Shown: positions 16,294 to 26,090 of the stretch, in pieces
Numbering within the stretch: the first letter of the stretch is position 1
Layout: each line of letters begins with the position of its first letter
NCBI RefSeq assembly: GCF_003182155.1
Contig: NZ_QGTG01000016.1
Location: forward strand, 23,834 to 87,833
Source: Chitinophaga sp. S165
GTDB taxonomy: Bacteria; Bacteroidota; Bacteroidia; Chitinophagales; Chitinophagaceae
Length of the DNA: 64,000 bases
Direction of reading: 5' to 3'
Notes under the pieces: generated by a model
The model's database searches: none
The model's input: the letters and a program-made list of their open reading frames with translations, nothing else
Told to the model about the DNA's origin: nothing
Position numbers and translations under genes: made by a program

Positions 16294-17583
16294 TTAACTA
16301 TGTATAGACTGTATAGCTGATTTTGCAGCATCTACGGTCGCGTCTAAATCTTCTATTGTCAGGGATGAACTGAGGAACCAGCTTTCAAAAGCGGAAGGAG
16401 GCAGATATATACCGCGTTCCAGCATAGCATGAAAGAAACGTTTAAACAATTCATTGTTGGCACCTGAAGCAGCTTCGAAATTAATGATTGGATACTCTGC
16501 AAAGTGAACACTCATCATAGAACCCAGATTGTTAACCTGATGAACAATCCCGGCTGCACTCAGTACAGATTGCAATCCTCCGGCAAGATAAGCTGCCTTT
16601 TCCGCCAACTGCCGGTAAATATCCGGGTTCTCGTTTAGCGTTGTCAGCAAAGTATAGCCGGCAATCATGGCAATCGGGTTTCCACTCAATGTTCCTGCCT
16701 GGTAGACCTTCCCAGCAGGGGCTATATGTTCCATGATCTCTTTACTTCCGGCAAAGGCGCCAACCGGCATACCTGCGCCAATAATCTTGCCAAAGGTAAC
16801 CAAATCTGCTTTAATATTGAACAGTTCCTGTGCACCTCCACGGGCCAGGCGGAAACCTGTCATTACTTCGTCGAATATCAGGAGGATATTATGTTGGTCG
16901 CACAGCTGACGTAAGCCTTGCAGGAAGCCCTCCTGTGGCAGGATGCAGCCCATATTGCCAGCAACGGGTTCAACAATGATGGCTGCTATCTGATCAGAAT
17001 ACTCTGCCACCAGTTTTTCCACAGCCGGTAAATTATTGTAAGGAGCGGTAAGGGTGTCGTCGGCGACCGATTGCGTAACACCAGGCACAGATTGTATGTC
17101 AAGTGTAGCTACGCCGCTGCCTGCGCTTACCAGGAACGAGTCTGCGTGACCGTGGTAATTGCCTTCAAATTTGATGAATTTATTACGGCCGGTATACCCT
17201 CTGGCCAGCCTCAATGCTGACATACAGGCTTCCGTGCCGGAGTTCACCATACGTACCTGCTCGATATTAGGTACCATGCTGATGATGAGCTCTGCGATCT
17301 TAATTTCCAGTTCGGTAGGCGCACCGAAAGAGGTAGAATAACCTGCATATTCCTGGATGGCCTTCACTACCGGTTCATAGGCATGTCCCATGATCATCGG
17401 CCCCCATGAATTGATATAATCTATGTAACGGTTTCCGTCCACATCGTACATATAAGCGCCTTTAGCACTTTTCATGAATATGGGTGAGCCGCCTACGCCT
17501 TTGAATGCGCGAACGGGAGAGTTTACACCGCCGGGAATGAGCTGTTTTGCTCTTTCAAATAATGATCTGCTTTGCGTGTACAT
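16294..17583 (-). CDS. hemL: Glutamate-1-semialdehyde 2,1-aminomutase
   Basis: A 429-residue fold-type I PLP enzyme. Hallmarks are the N-terminal RAKQLIPGGVNSPVRAFKGV, MVNSGTEACMSALRLAR, FDEVMTGFR, the PLP lysine in VTFGKIIGAGMPVGAF, and YQAGTLSGNPIAM. It converts glutamate-1-semialdehyde to 5-aminolevulinate, the second C5-pathway step. It is the last gene of the minus-strand heme operon, 45 bases after hemB, and ends at a strong terminator. Confidence 0.98.
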   Translation of the reverse strand: MYTQSRSLFERAKQLIPGGVNSPVRAFKGVGGSPIFMKSAKGAYMYDVDGNRYIDYINSWGPMIMGHAYEPVVKAIQEYAGYSTSFGAPTELEIKIAELIISMVPNIEQVRMVNSGTEACMSALRLARGYTGRNKFIKFEGNYHGHADSFLVSAGSGVATLDIQSVPGVTQSVADDTLTAPYNNLPAVEKLVAEYSDQIAAIIVEPVAGNMGCILPQEGFLQGLRQLCDQHNILLIFDEVMTGFRLARGGAQELFNIKADLVTFGKIIGAGMPVGAFAGSKEIMEHIAPAGKVYQAGTLSGNPIAMIAGYTLLTTLNENPDIYRQLAEKAAYLAGGLQSVLSAAGIVHQVNNLGSMMSVHFAEYPIINFEAASGANNELFKRFFHAMLERGIYLPPSAFESWFLSSSLTIEDLDATVDAAKSAIQSIHS

Positions 17584-17628
17584 AGTGGTAGTGATAAATA
17601 TTTTTAACTGAAAAGCATGTGCTGATGG

Positions 17629-18594
17629 TTACAATAATCGCACCGCATCTTTTGCGAAATAGGTGGCGATGAGGTCAGCGCCTGCACGTTTAATGCTGGT
17701 CAGCGCTTCAATGATAGCCTTTTCTTCGTTCAGCCAGCCCATTTTAGCCGCTGCCTTGATCATGGAATATTCTCCACTTACATGGTAAGCACTTACTGGT
17801 ACGTGTACCTGATCTTTGATCTTTTGGATCACATCCAGATAGTATAACGCAGGTTTTACCATTACGATGTCTGCACCTTCTTCCACATCCATCAGGGTCT
17901 CTTTCAAGGCTTGCTCGCTATTGGCAAAATCAAGCTGGTAGGTCTTTTTATCGCCGAAGCCGGGAGCTGAGTCCAGCGCATCGCGGAAAGGACCGTAGAG
18001 GCAGGATGCGTATTTCGCACTGTAGGCCATGATGCCCACTTTATGGAAGCTATGCTGCTCAAGGATGGTGCGGATGGAAAGGATACGACCGTCCATTTTG
18101 TCGCTCGGCGCAACAAAGTCAGCGCCTGCTTCTGCATGGCTGAGACTCATGCGGGACAGCACTTCTACTGTAATGTCGTTCACGATCTCCCCATTCTCAA
18201 CAATACCGTCATGACCGTAGGATGAATAAGGATCCAGTGCTACGTCTGTCATCACCACTATGTCAGGAACGGCATCTTTGATGGCTCTGATGGCACGTTG
18301 CATCAACCCATTGGGGTTTACCGCCTCAGTGCCTTTATTATCTTTCAGTTCATCAGCGCATTTGATGAACAGTAATACACTTTTAATACCCATGCTCCAC
18401 AGCTCTTTCACTTCTTTCACGGTCAGGTCCAGTGAATAGCGGAAATAGCCGGGCATTGAAATGATCTCTTCTTTCACATTTTCTCCTTCCACAATAAATA
18501 ACGGTGCTATGAAGTCTGCGGGCGTCAGTATTGTTTCTGCAACCATCGCACGGATGGCGGGAGATGTTCTCAATATCCTGTTTCTACGTATCAT
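17629..18594 (-). CDS. hemB: Delta-aminolevulinic acid dehydratase (porphobilinogen synthase)
   Basis: A 321-residue TIM-barrel enzyme. The two Schiff-base lysines are in YSAKYASCLYGPF (Lys194) and MVKPALYYLD (Lys247). The active-site metal segment reads DVALDPYSSYGHDG (117-130): Asp and Ala replace the three zinc cysteines, which is the pattern of magnesium-dependent enzymes such as that of Pseudomonas. It condenses two aminolevulinates to porphobilinogen. It is 20 bases after hemF in the operon. Confidence 0.98.
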   Translation of the reverse strand: MIRRNRILRTSPAIRAMVAETILTPADFIAPLFIVEGENVKEEIISMPGYFRYSLDLTVKEVKELWSMGIKSVLLFIKCADELKDNKGTEAVNPNGLMQRAIRAIKDAVPDIVVMTDVALDPYSSYGHDGIVENGEIVNDITVEVLSRMSLSHAEAGADFVAPSDKMDGRILSIRTILEQHSFHKVGIMAYSAKYASCLYGPFRDALDSAPGFGDKKTYQLDFANSEQALKETLMDVEEGADIVMVKPALYYLDVIQKIKDQVHVPVSAYHVSGEYSMIKAAAKMGWLNEEKAIIEALTSIKRAGADLIATYFAKDAVRLL

Positions 18595-18614
18595 GGTAAA
18601 TGTGTTTTAATGTT

Positions 18615-19526
18615 TCAGATGACCCATTCCCTGGGCTTGAGGAATTCAACCAGTTCAGCTTCCCTGCTGCCAGGAGTAGGGTGGTAGTCGTACTCCCACC
18701 GGGCCCTGGGCGGAAGGCTCATTAGAATGGATTCTGTACGTCCGTTGGTTTTCAGTCCGAACAGGGTACCTCTGTCATGGATCAGGTTGAACTCTACATA
18801 GCGTCCACGCCTGTATTCCTGCCAGTCTTTATGTGCATCTGTATACGGAATATCTTTTGTTTTCTTTACAATGGGCAGGTAGGCCTCCAGGAAGGCTTCT
18901 CCATTGGCTTTTGCCAGATCGAACAACTGTTCAGCAGTCATTTTCTCACCCGGACGCTGGTAGTCATAGAAGATACCGCCGATGCCGCGGGCTTCGTTAT
19001 TCCGGTGTTTATTGACAAAGTATTCGTCGCAATGTTTTTTAAACGCCGGATACAAAGCTATATCAAAAGGGTCGCAGGCTTTTTTGAATGTCTGATGAAA
19101 ATGAACGCCATCCTGTTCGTCCAGGTAATACGGCGTCAGATCTGCACCGCCGCCAAACCACGAATCTTTCAGCGTACCGTTGTCGTCGTACAGCTCAAAG
19201 TAACGGAAATTGGCATGTACAGTAGGAACGAATGGATTTAGCGGGTGGATAACGAGGGATATACCACAGGCCATAAATTTGGCTTGTCCTACGCCAAACT
19301 GTTTTGCCATCAGTTCCGGCAGTTCGCCGTGTACGATGGAGGTGCTTACGCCGCCTTTTTCGAATACGTTACCGTCGGCAATAACGCGCGACTTACCACC
19401 ACCGCCACCGGGACGTTCCCAGATGTCTTCACGGAATTTAGCCTTGCCGTCTATATCTTCCAGCGCCGTGCAAATTTCATTCTGCAGGCGATGTATGAGG
19501 GAAATAAAGTTGTCTTTAATACTCAT
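18615..19526 (-). CDS. hemF: Oxygen-dependent coproporphyrinogen III oxidase
   Basis: A 303-residue protein with the HemF signatures WERPGGGGGKSRVI near the N-terminus, HANFRYFEL, WFGGGADLTPYY, HRNNEARGIGGIFYDY and YVEFNLIHDRGTLFGL. It oxidatively decarboxylates two propionates using O2, giving protoporphyrinogen IX. It is unrelated to the radical SAM enzyme HemN, so this locus uses the aerobic route. It lies 12 bases after hemE in the operon. Confidence 0.98.
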   Translation of the reverse strand: MSIKDNFISLIHRLQNEICTALEDIDGKAKFREDIWERPGGGGGKSRVIADGNVFEKGGVSTSIVHGELPELMAKQFGVGQAKFMACGISLVIHPLNPFVPTVHANFRYFELYDDNGTLKDSWFGGGADLTPYYLDEQDGVHFHQTFKKACDPFDIALYPAFKKHCDEYFVNKHRNNEARGIGGIFYDYQRPGEKMTAEQLFDLAKANGEAFLEAYLPIVKKTKDIPYTDAHKDWQEYRRGRYVEFNLIHDRGTLFGLKTNGRTESILMSLPPRARWEYDYHPTPGSREAELVEFLKPREWVI

Positions 19527-19538
19527 GGCTGGTCTCCT

Positions 19539-20564
19539 TTAGAATTCCTTTACAGTCTCAACGAAAGCTTTGGCATGGTCAACCGGTACGTTAGGCAGGA
19601 TGCCATGACCGAGGTTCGCAATATAGCGATGTTTACCAAAGCCGGTCAGCATTTCCTTCACTGCTTTTTTGATCTCCGGAATAGGCGCCAGCAGCTTAGC
19701 GGGGTCGAAGTTACCCTGGAGGGTCACGTTGTTGCCGGCAAATTGCCTTGCACGGGCAGGCTGGATACACCAGTCAACACCCAGGCAGTTAGCGCCGGTA
19801 GCGGCCATTTCTTCCAGGGCGAACCAGGCTCCTTTAGCAAATACGGTTACCGGGCAAACATCTTTCAGGGCTGCCACGATCTGACGCATGTATTGGAGGG
19901 AGAAGGTTTCAAAGTCCTGCGGACTTAATAAACCGCCCCAGGAATCGAACAGCTGTACGCAGTCAGCGCCTGCTTTTACCTGTTCTTTCAGGTAGGCGAT
20001 AGTTGTATCGGTGAGCATCTGAAGCAGCTGGTGGGCTACTTCGGGTTGCTGATAGCAGAATGCTTTGGCACTGTCGAAGGTTTTGGAACCTTTACCCTGC
20101 ACCATGTAGCAAAGCAGGGTCCATGGAGCGCCAGCAAAGCCGATCAGGGGAACTGCGCCGTCCAGTGTTTTCCTAGTTAATGAGAGCGCATCAAATACGT
20201 AACCTAATGTTTCTCTAACATCGGGTACGCGAAGCTTTTGGAGGTCGGCCACACTTTTTACCGGGTCGGGCAATACGGGACCGATCTTTTCTATCAGCTG
20301 AACTTCCATGCCCATCGCCTGTGGCACCACAAGGATGTCGGAGAAGATGATGGCTGCATCCACACCTACCTGGTGTACAGGCATTACGGTAATTTCAGTA
20401 GCCAGTTCAGGGTTCATGCAGCGTTCAAAGAAGGAGTATTTCTCCCGCAGCTTGATGTAGTCGGGCAGGTAACGGCCAGCCTGACGCATCATCCATACAG
20501 GGACACGTTCTGTTGTTTCTCCGCGTAAAGCTCTCAGTAATAAGTCATTCTTTAAGGCGCTCAT
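19539..20564 (-). CDS. hemE: Uroporphyrinogen decarboxylase
   Basis: A 341-residue TIM-barrel enzyme. It starts with the conserved block RVPVWMMRQAGRYLPDY and has FSDILVVPQAMG, FAGAPWTLLCYM and YIANLGHGILPNVP near the C-terminus. It removes four acetate carboxyls from uroporphyrinogen III. It sits 5 bases after hemD and 12 before hemF in a tightly packed operon. Confidence 0.98.
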   Translation of the reverse strand: MSALKNDLLLRALRGETTERVPVWMMRQAGRYLPDYIKLREKYSFFERCMNPELATEITVMPVHQVGVDAAIIFSDILVVPQAMGMEVQLIEKIGPVLPDPVKSVADLQKLRVPDVRETLGYVFDALSLTRKTLDGAVPLIGFAGAPWTLLCYMVQGKGSKTFDSAKAFCYQQPEVAHQLLQMLTDTTIAYLKEQVKAGADCVQLFDSWGGLLSPQDFETFSLQYMRQIVAALKDVCPVTVFAKGAWFALEEMAATGANCLGVDWCIQPARARQFAGNNVTLQGNFDPAKLLAPIPEIKKAVKEMLTGFGKHRYIANLGHGILPNVPVDHAKAFVETVKEF

Positions 20565-20569
20565 TCTTG

Positions 20570-21286
20570 TCAGTTAATATTGTTAAAGTAAAGTATCGTT
20601 GTCTGCACCAGTTGGTCCATAGCGGGACTGGTGCTGGTGATGATCTTGTTGTTTGTATGTTCCTGCAGTGCACGGGCCGTAGTCGGACCGATGGAAAAGC
20701 AGATAGTTTGCGGCGGCAGATTATTGACCGAAAAGAAGCTCTCAACAGCGCTGGGGCTAAGAAAAAGTACCCCGTCATAATCCTGTCCTGTGAGAGCAGG
20801 GGTTGCCGTTGTTTCATACACAACCAGTTCTTCTACGGCGATATTATGTTGCTGCAACAGGTCTGGCAATTCATCTCTGCGTTTATTGCCACAAAAGAAG
20901 ACCAGCGGGCCTTTCTCGTTGTTGTTGATGATCTCTGCAGCGAGTGAGGCTGCGTTGGCCGCAGTACCGCTTATCCGGTGCCGGATGTCAATGCGTTTCA
21001 AAGCCTGTTGGGTGGCGCCATCCAGACAATACACATTCCAGCCGGGAGAATCCCGGTGCAGGTAATGGTCGTGAAGCGCGTCAACGGCATTTGCACTGGT
21101 GAAGATAACAGTTGCTTTTTCCTGAAATAACTGGTGTATGCGTTGTTTCAGGTTGTCTGTGATCAATGGTTGTATGCTGATGAATCCTTTTGCCTCGATA
21201 TCTATATTTTGCTCCGCAGCCATTGTGATCAGTGACTGATCAACTGCTTTCGTGCTGAATATGCGATATCTTTTATTTGATGGCAT
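20570..21286 (-). CDS. hemD: Uroporphyrinogen-III synthase
   Basis: A 238-residue protein of low conservation, as expected for HemD. Recognisable parts are TVIFTSANAVDALHDHY, VYCLDGATQQALKR, and FLSPSAVESFF followed by CFSIGPTTARALQEH, the typical paired-domain pattern. It closes hydroxymethylbilane with inversion of ring D. Its start overlaps the end of hemC by 14 bases and it is followed by hemE after 5 bases. The operon position makes the assignment firm. Confidence 0.94.
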   Translation of the reverse strand: MPSNKRYRIFSTKAVDQSLITMAAEQNIDIEAKGFISIQPLITDNLKQRIHQLFQEKATVIFTSANAVDALHDHYLHRDSPGWNVYCLDGATQQALKRIDIRHRISGTAANAASLAAEIINNNEKGPLVFFCGNKRRDELPDLLQQHNIAVEELVVYETTATPALTGQDYDGVLFLSPSAVESFFSVNNLPPQTICFSIGPTTARALQEHTNNKIITSTSPAMDQLVQTTILYFNNIN

Positions 21287-22196
21287 CCCTTATTTCTGCA
21301 ACAATTTTATCGCCGCCCTGCGAGAGGATCTTTTCTGCGGCTATTTTACCAATGTGGCCTGCATCCTGCAGCGGCGCCTGTTCTGTAATGGTGAACAACT
21401 GTGAGCCATCGAGGCTGCATAGTTCTCCGCTGAAGTGTACTGTTTCATTGCTGACAGTAGCATAAGCACTGATAGGCGTAGTACACCCGCCCATTAGCGT
21501 GCGCAGGAAGTCGCGTTCAACACGGGTGCAGAGAGCGGTAGCAAGATCATTCAGTGGTGAAAGTGCCTGCTGACAATAATTATCATCTTCCCTGCATACG
21601 GCTACCACGGCGCCTTGAGCGGGAGCGGGCAGCATCCAGTCCAGTTCTATGGAAGTGTCAGGGCGTATCCCTATTCTTTCCAGTCCGGCAGCTGCAAAGA
21701 TGGCCCCATCCCAGTTTTCGGCCGCCAGCTTTTGCAGGCGGGTATTCACATTACCACGCAGGTTATGGATCTGATGCTGTGGGTATTTCCGCAGCCATTG
21801 TGCTTTCCTTCTTACGCTGCTGGTGGCGATATTAGCGATATATCCGGGTTGATCAAGAAAGGAAGTATCCTGTTTATATACCAGCAAATCCTTTACGGGA
21901 CCTCTTTCCAGGACAGCCGCCTGTATAATATTTTTAGGTAATTGTGTCGGAACGTCTTTGAGAGAGTGAACGGCGATATCGATACGGCCGTTGAGTAGTG
22001 CGATGTCCAGGCTTTTGGTGAAAATACCCTGAACGCCTATTTCGTAAAGTGGAGTGACGAGGTCGATATCTCCCTCGCTTTTGATAGGTACGAGTGTTGT
22101 TTTATATCCCTGCGCTTCGAGCAGGCCTTTTACCTTGTTTGCCTGCCATAGTGCGAGCTGGCTTTCTCTTGTACCTATCCGTATTTCTTTATTCAT
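21273..22196 (-). CDS. hemC: Hydroxymethylbilane synthase (porphobilinogen deaminase)
   Basis: A 307-residue protein starting IRIGTRESQLALWQANKVKG, with DIAVHSLKDVPTQLP, LRGNVNTRLQKL and the dipyrromethane cofactor cysteine in FLRTLMGGCTTPISAYA. It polymerises four porphobilinogens. It starts 3 bases after the hemA stop and overlaps hemD by 14 bases. Confidence 0.98.
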   Translation of the reverse strand: MNKEIRIGTRESQLALWQANKVKGLLEAQGYKTTLVPIKSEGDIDLVTPLYEIGVQGIFTKSLDIALLNGRIDIAVHSLKDVPTQLPKNIIQAAVLERGPVKDLLVYKQDTSFLDQPGYIANIATSSVRRKAQWLRKYPQHQIHNLRGNVNTRLQKLAAENWDGAIFAAAGLERIGIRPDTSIELDWMLPAPAQGAVVAVCREDDNYCQQALSPLNDLATALCTRVERDFLRTLMGGCTTPISAYATVSNETVHFSGELCSLDGSQLFTITEQAPLQDAGHIGKIAAEKILSQGGDKIVAEIRDAIK

Positions 22197-22199
22197 GAA

Positions 22200-23453
22200 T
22201 TATTCCTGGTTAACGCCTGTCTCAAAGATATCATTGATCATGGCGATATATTGATCACTTTTATCTGTTTCCCGGCGTACCTTTCCAGCCATCAGGTTGA
22301 TCATCTTCTGGATGATGCGGGAGGATACTGCTTCAATATCTTCCAGGTTGTACTGGTTGCCGTTCTTTTGTTGTTGTATTTCCTTAGTGTGTATCTCTGT
22401 CAGCTTATCCTTTACTGCTTTAAGCACTACAGCGTGTTTGCGCATCTTATACCAGTAGAGGAACTCATTCATGTGCTCTTCGATAATGGATAATGCTTTA
22501 GGCACTTCCTGCAGGCGCATTTGTAATGTTTCGTCCTGTATCTTAGACAGTTCATCCACGTTCACCAGTTCTATATGTGGCAGATCTCTTACTTCAGGCG
22601 CCACATTGAAAGGGATAGACAGATCAATGATCAGTTTAGGAGAAGACTGCTGAAAGTGGGCTGGCAGAATGTTCGGTTCTGGAGCATTAGAGGCTACGAG
22701 AACGATATCTGCTGCCTGTAATTCTTCCGCCAGTTGTTCATAAGGAGCATACCGAAGGCCATGCTGTGCTGCAAATTCCTCTGCTACAGCGGTGGTGCGG
22801 TTCACAAGTGTTACCTGGTTCACACCAAGATAGTCCATCATGTTCTTGCAGGTATTACGTCCTATTTTGCCTACGCCTACGAGCAGGATCTTTTTCTGAA
22901 GGATGTCGGGCACTTTATGTTCCAGCATACGTACGGCAGCGAAGGCTACTGATACGGTACCTGAACTGAGGCCTGTTTCATTTTTGATGAGTTTAGACAC
23001 CTGCAGGACACTGTTGACCAGTCTTTCCTGGAAACCGCCGAGACAACCGTTTGTTTTAGCAAACTTAGTGGCGGTACGTATCTGACCGATGATCTCATAG
23101 TCTCCGAGGATCTGTGAGTCAAGGCCTGTGCCTACCTGATATAGGTGTTTAATGGCTTCTTCGCCGGATTTCACGTACGACAACTGGCTGAACAGGTTAC
23201 AATCCCCTTCGGTTTCGTGACACACCAGTTCTATCAGTTGTTGCGGATCATCGGCAAATCCATAGATCTCAGTTCTGTTACAAGTTGAGAGCACAAATAT
23301 ATCATCCAGGTATTGTGACTTTGCACTTTCAAGTAAGTGCTGGTATTGTACCTGGTTAATAGCGAACGATCCTCTTATAGCAGCATCTGTTTTCTTATAG
23401 TTGATACCAACGATATGAAAATGGGCTATATCTTTTGAATGACTACCCTGCAT
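22200..23453 (-). CDS. hemA: Glutamyl-tRNA reductase
   Basis: A 417-residue protein from the preferred ATG at 23453. The catalytic Cys58 is in VLSTCNRTEIYGF, the NADPH motif is ILLVGVGKIGRNTCKNM, and the C-terminal helical dimerisation domain follows. It reduces glutamyl-tRNA to glutamate-1-semialdehyde, the first committed step. An in-frame ATG at 23522 would add 23 residues (starting MTACCPFLRL) not typical of the family, and a -7 box at 23478-23485 lies inside that extension, so the shorter start is chosen. First gene of hemA-C-D-E-F-B-L; hemH diverges. Confidence 0.96.
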   Translation of the reverse strand: MQGSHSKDIAHFHIVGINYKKTDAAIRGSFAINQVQYQHLLESAKSQYLDDIFVLSTCNRTEIYGFADDPQQLIELVCHETEGDCNLFSQLSYVKSGEEAIKHLYQVGTGLDSQILGDYEIIGQIRTATKFAKTNGCLGGFQERLVNSVLQVSKLIKNETGLSSGTVSVAFAAVRMLEHKVPDILQKKILLVGVGKIGRNTCKNMMDYLGVNQVTLVNRTTAVAEEFAAQHGLRYAPYEQLAEELQAADIVLVASNAPEPNILPAHFQQSSPKLIIDLSIPFNVAPEVRDLPHIELVNVDELSKIQDETLQMRLQEVPKALSIIEEHMNEFLYWYKMRKHAVVLKAVKDKLTEIHTKEIQQQKNGNQYNLEDIEAVSSRIIQKMINLMAGKVRRETDKSDQYIAMINDIFETGVNQE

Positions 23454-23477
23454 TTTATTCTTATAAGCTTCCGGGTG

Positions 23478-23485
23478 CAAAAATA
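23478..23485 (-). promoter_or_regulatory. Candidate -7 box of the hemA operon
   Basis: On the minus strand TATTTTTG matches TAnnTTTG and ends 24 bases before the chosen hemA ATG. No convincing -33 was seen. Confidence 0.45.
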
Positions 23486-23647
23486 CTTGCAACAACCGCA
23501 AGAAAGGGCAGCAGGCTGTCATTAGTGTGTCATTTCTACAGCTGGTAACTGAGCATGGATAAAAATGATTTTTATCAGTTTAGACGCTGATAGGTGTTAT
23601 CTATGGATGATAGGTAATAATTAATTTAATTCAACAATTGTATGACA

Positions 23648-23676
23648 TTTGCAGGGGGGATAAGCTGTTAAATTTG
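23648..23676 (+). promoter_or_regulatory. Candidate promoter of hemH-hemG
   Basis: TTTG at 23648-23651, a 17-base gap (slightly short) and TAAATTTG at 23669-23676, 19 bases before the hemH ATG. Confidence 0.5.
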
Positions 23677-23695
23677 CAGCAATTTAAAGTAAAGG

Positions 23696-24727
23696 ATGGA
23701 AGCTAAATCTGATAAAGGAATTATTCTGATGAACCTGGGTTCGCCAGATTCTACGGCTGTACCTGATGTTAAGCGTTATCTTAATGAGTTTTTGATGGAC
23801 AAACGGGTGATTGATTATCCGTATCTGTTTCGTTTATTATTGATAAAGGGCATCATAGTACCTAAACGTGCACCTAAATCAGCTGAAGCTTATAAGTCGA
23901 TCTGGTGGGAAGAAGGTTCTCCGTTGGTAGTACTGACAAAACAATTACAAAACGCGGTACAGCATGATCTGCAGATGCCTGTGGAGATCTCCATGCGTTA
24001 CGGCAATCCTTCACAGGAGGCGGCTTACGACAACCTGCTGAAACAGAATCCGAATCTGAAAGAAGTTATCCTGTTACCTTTGTATCCACATTATGCCATG
24101 TCTTCATACGAGACAGCTGTGGAACATGCGAAAGCGGTGCATAAGAAGAAAGGCTATACATTTGATCTGACAATTGTTCCTCCTTACTATAATGAACCTG
24201 ATTATATTAATGCGCTGGCAGAAAGTATGCGCCCGTACCTGGCACAGGACTACGACCACCTGTTGTTCAGTTATCATGGTGTACCTGAAAGGCACATACG
24301 AAAAGGTGATATCACCGGTAAGCATTGTATGCAGGTAGAGAATTGCTGTAAGGTGGATTCTCCTGCCCATGAATTTTGTTACCGTCACCAGGTACATGTG
24401 ACGTCGGAACTGGTTGCGGAGAAGCTTAAGATACCACGTGAGAAATGGAGTGTGACCTTCCAGTCCCGCCTGGGAAGGGAAGAATGGCTGAAGCCTTATA
24501 CGGCAGCTACACTGGAAGAATTACCGAAGAAGGGGGTGAAACGCTTGCTGGTCGCTTGTCCGGCGTTCGTTTCGGATTGTCTTGAAACCCTGGAAGAAAT
24601 AGCGGTGGAAGGCAAACATACTTTTATCAACAGCGGTGGGGACAGTTTTACGATGATCCCCTGTATGAACGTGCATCCTTTGTGGGTACAGGCAGTGGTG
24701 AAATGGATGACGGCTCTGCAAGTCTGA
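23696..24727 (+). CDS. hemH: Ferrochelatase
   Basis: A 343-residue protein starting KGIILMNLGSPDSTAVPDVK, with the catalytic His in LLFSYHGVPERHIRKGD, the block SVTFQSRLGREEWLKPYT and the acidic active-site helix FVSDCLETLEEI. It inserts ferrous iron into protoporphyrin IX. A cysteine cluster (HCMQVENCC) lies mid-chain. It heads a plus-strand pair with hemG, 34 bases apart, divergent from the hemA operon. Confidence 0.97.
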   Translation: MEAKSDKGIILMNLGSPDSTAVPDVKRYLNEFLMDKRVIDYPYLFRLLLIKGIIVPKRAPKSAEAYKSIWWEEGSPLVVLTKQLQNAVQHDLQMPVEISMRYGNPSQEAAYDNLLKQNPNLKEVILLPLYPHYAMSSYETAVEHAKAVHKKKGYTFDLTIVPPYYNEPDYINALAESMRPYLAQDYDHLLFSYHGVPERHIRKGDITGKHCMQVENCCKVDSPAHEFCYRHQVHVTSELVAEKLKIPREKWSVTFQSRLGREEWLKPYTAATLEELPKKGVKRLLVACPAFVSDCLETLEEIAVEGKHTFINSGGDSFTMIPCMNVHPLWVQAVVKWMTALQV

Positions 24728-24761
24728 CCGGTGTTATTACATTCTACAAATAGCCATAACC

Positions 24762-26090
24762 ATGAATACGCAGCCTGTTATTATTGCTGGCGCCGGTATT
24801 GCCGGTTTAAGCATTGCTTATGAATTACAGCAGAAAGGGATTCCCTATGAGATAATGGAAGCCGGTACCCGTGCCGGTGGTCTGATGAAATCATTACATA
24901 TTGATGGTTATGAGCTGGATGCCGGTCCGAATTCCCTTGCGGCGTCGCCTGAATTAATGGCTTACATTCATCAGCTGGGTTTGCAGGACCAGGTATTGGA
25001 AGCATCCGCAGCAAGCAAGAACCGTTTTCTAGTTAAGAATGATCAGTTATATGTAGTATCTCCCAATCCTGTTGAGATACTAAAATCAAATTATGTAAGT
25101 GGCAGTGCCAAGTGGCGTTTGTTTACAGAAAGGTTCCGCAAGGCACAGCCTCCTGCAGGTGAGGAATCGGTCACTTCTTTTATAACCCGTCGCTTCGGAC
25201 GGGAGATCAGCGAATATTTGTTTGAGCCGATCTTGTCTGGTATCTATGCCGGCAACCCCGACCTGATGTCCATTACAGAAGTATTACCTATGTTGCCTCA
25301 ATGGGAGAAGAAATATGGTAGTGTTACGAAAGGGCTCATGGCGAATAAAAACGCTATGGGAGGGCGTAAGATCATTGCTTTTAAAGGTGGTAATGCTGTG
25401 CTTACAGAAAAGCTGTTATCCGTACTGACAGGCAAAGTAAGATTTAACTGCGCTATTACAGGCGTTACACGTGGTGCATCAGATTATATCGTACAGTACA
25501 ACGAGAACGGTCATACCGGTATGTTGAATGCGGAGCGTGTGATCTTTGCCACACCGGCTTATAGCACAGCAGTAGCTGTACAGGGACTTGACGCGTCTCT
25601 GGCCTCACAGCTGAATGATATTCCATATCCGCGTATGGGCGTATTACACCTGGGATTTGGCCCGGAAGCCAGGGAGAAAGCTCCCGCAGGATTCGGGTTC
25701 CTGGTGCCGCATGCATCACGCAAGCATTTTCTTGGCGCCATCTGTAACGCCGCAATATTCCCTTCCCGCGTACCGAAGGGAAAAACATTGTTCACCGTTT
25801 TCGTTGGCGGCGCGCGTCAGGAACAGCTGTTTGATCAGCTCGGGGCTGAGAAGCTGCAACAAACAGTTGTGAAAGAATTAATGGCATTACTGGGTTTGCG
25901 TACTCCTCCGGAGATGCAGCATTTCAGCCAGTGGAACAGGGCTATACCGCAATTGAATGTAGGATATGCACAGCTGCGTCAACAGATACGGTTCTTTGAA
26001 CAGCGTTATCCGGGGATAAGGCTGGCAGGGAATTATGTAACGGGTGTGGCGGTGCCGGCAATTATAAAGGCAGCGAAGGAGTATAGTTGA
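24762..26090 (+). CDS. hemG: Oxygen-dependent protoporphyrinogen oxidase (HemY type)
   Basis: A 442-residue flavoprotein with an N-terminal FAD motif (VIIAGAGIAGLSIAYELQQK) and the substrate-domain block SLHIDGYELDAGPNSLAAS, the family pattern of HemY/PPOX oxidases rather than the short flavodoxin HemG of E. coli. The C-terminal LAGNYVTGVAVPAIIKAAKE closes the FAD site. It oxidises protoporphyrinogen IX with O2. Cotranscribed with hemH. The symbol hemY is also used for this type. Confidence 0.95.
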   Translation: MNTQPVIIAGAGIAGLSIAYELQQKGIPYEIMEAGTRAGGLMKSLHIDGYELDAGPNSLAASPELMAYIHQLGLQDQVLEASAASKNRFLVKNDQLYVVSPNPVEILKSNYVSGSAKWRLFTERFRKAQPPAGEESVTSFITRRFGREISEYLFEPILSGIYAGNPDLMSITEVLPMLPQWEKKYGSVTKGLMANKNAMGGRKIIAFKGGNAVLTEKLLSVLTGKVRFNCAITGVTRGASDYIVQYNENGHTGMLNAERVIFATPAYSTAVAVQGLDASLASQLNDIPYPRMGVLHLGFGPEAREKAPAGFGFLVPHASRKHFLGAICNAAIFPSRVPKGKTLFTVFVGGARQEQLFDQLGAEKLQQTVVKELMALLGLRTPPEMQHFSQWNRAIPQLNVGYAQLRQQIRFFEQRYPGIRLAGNYVTGVAVPAIIKAAKEYS

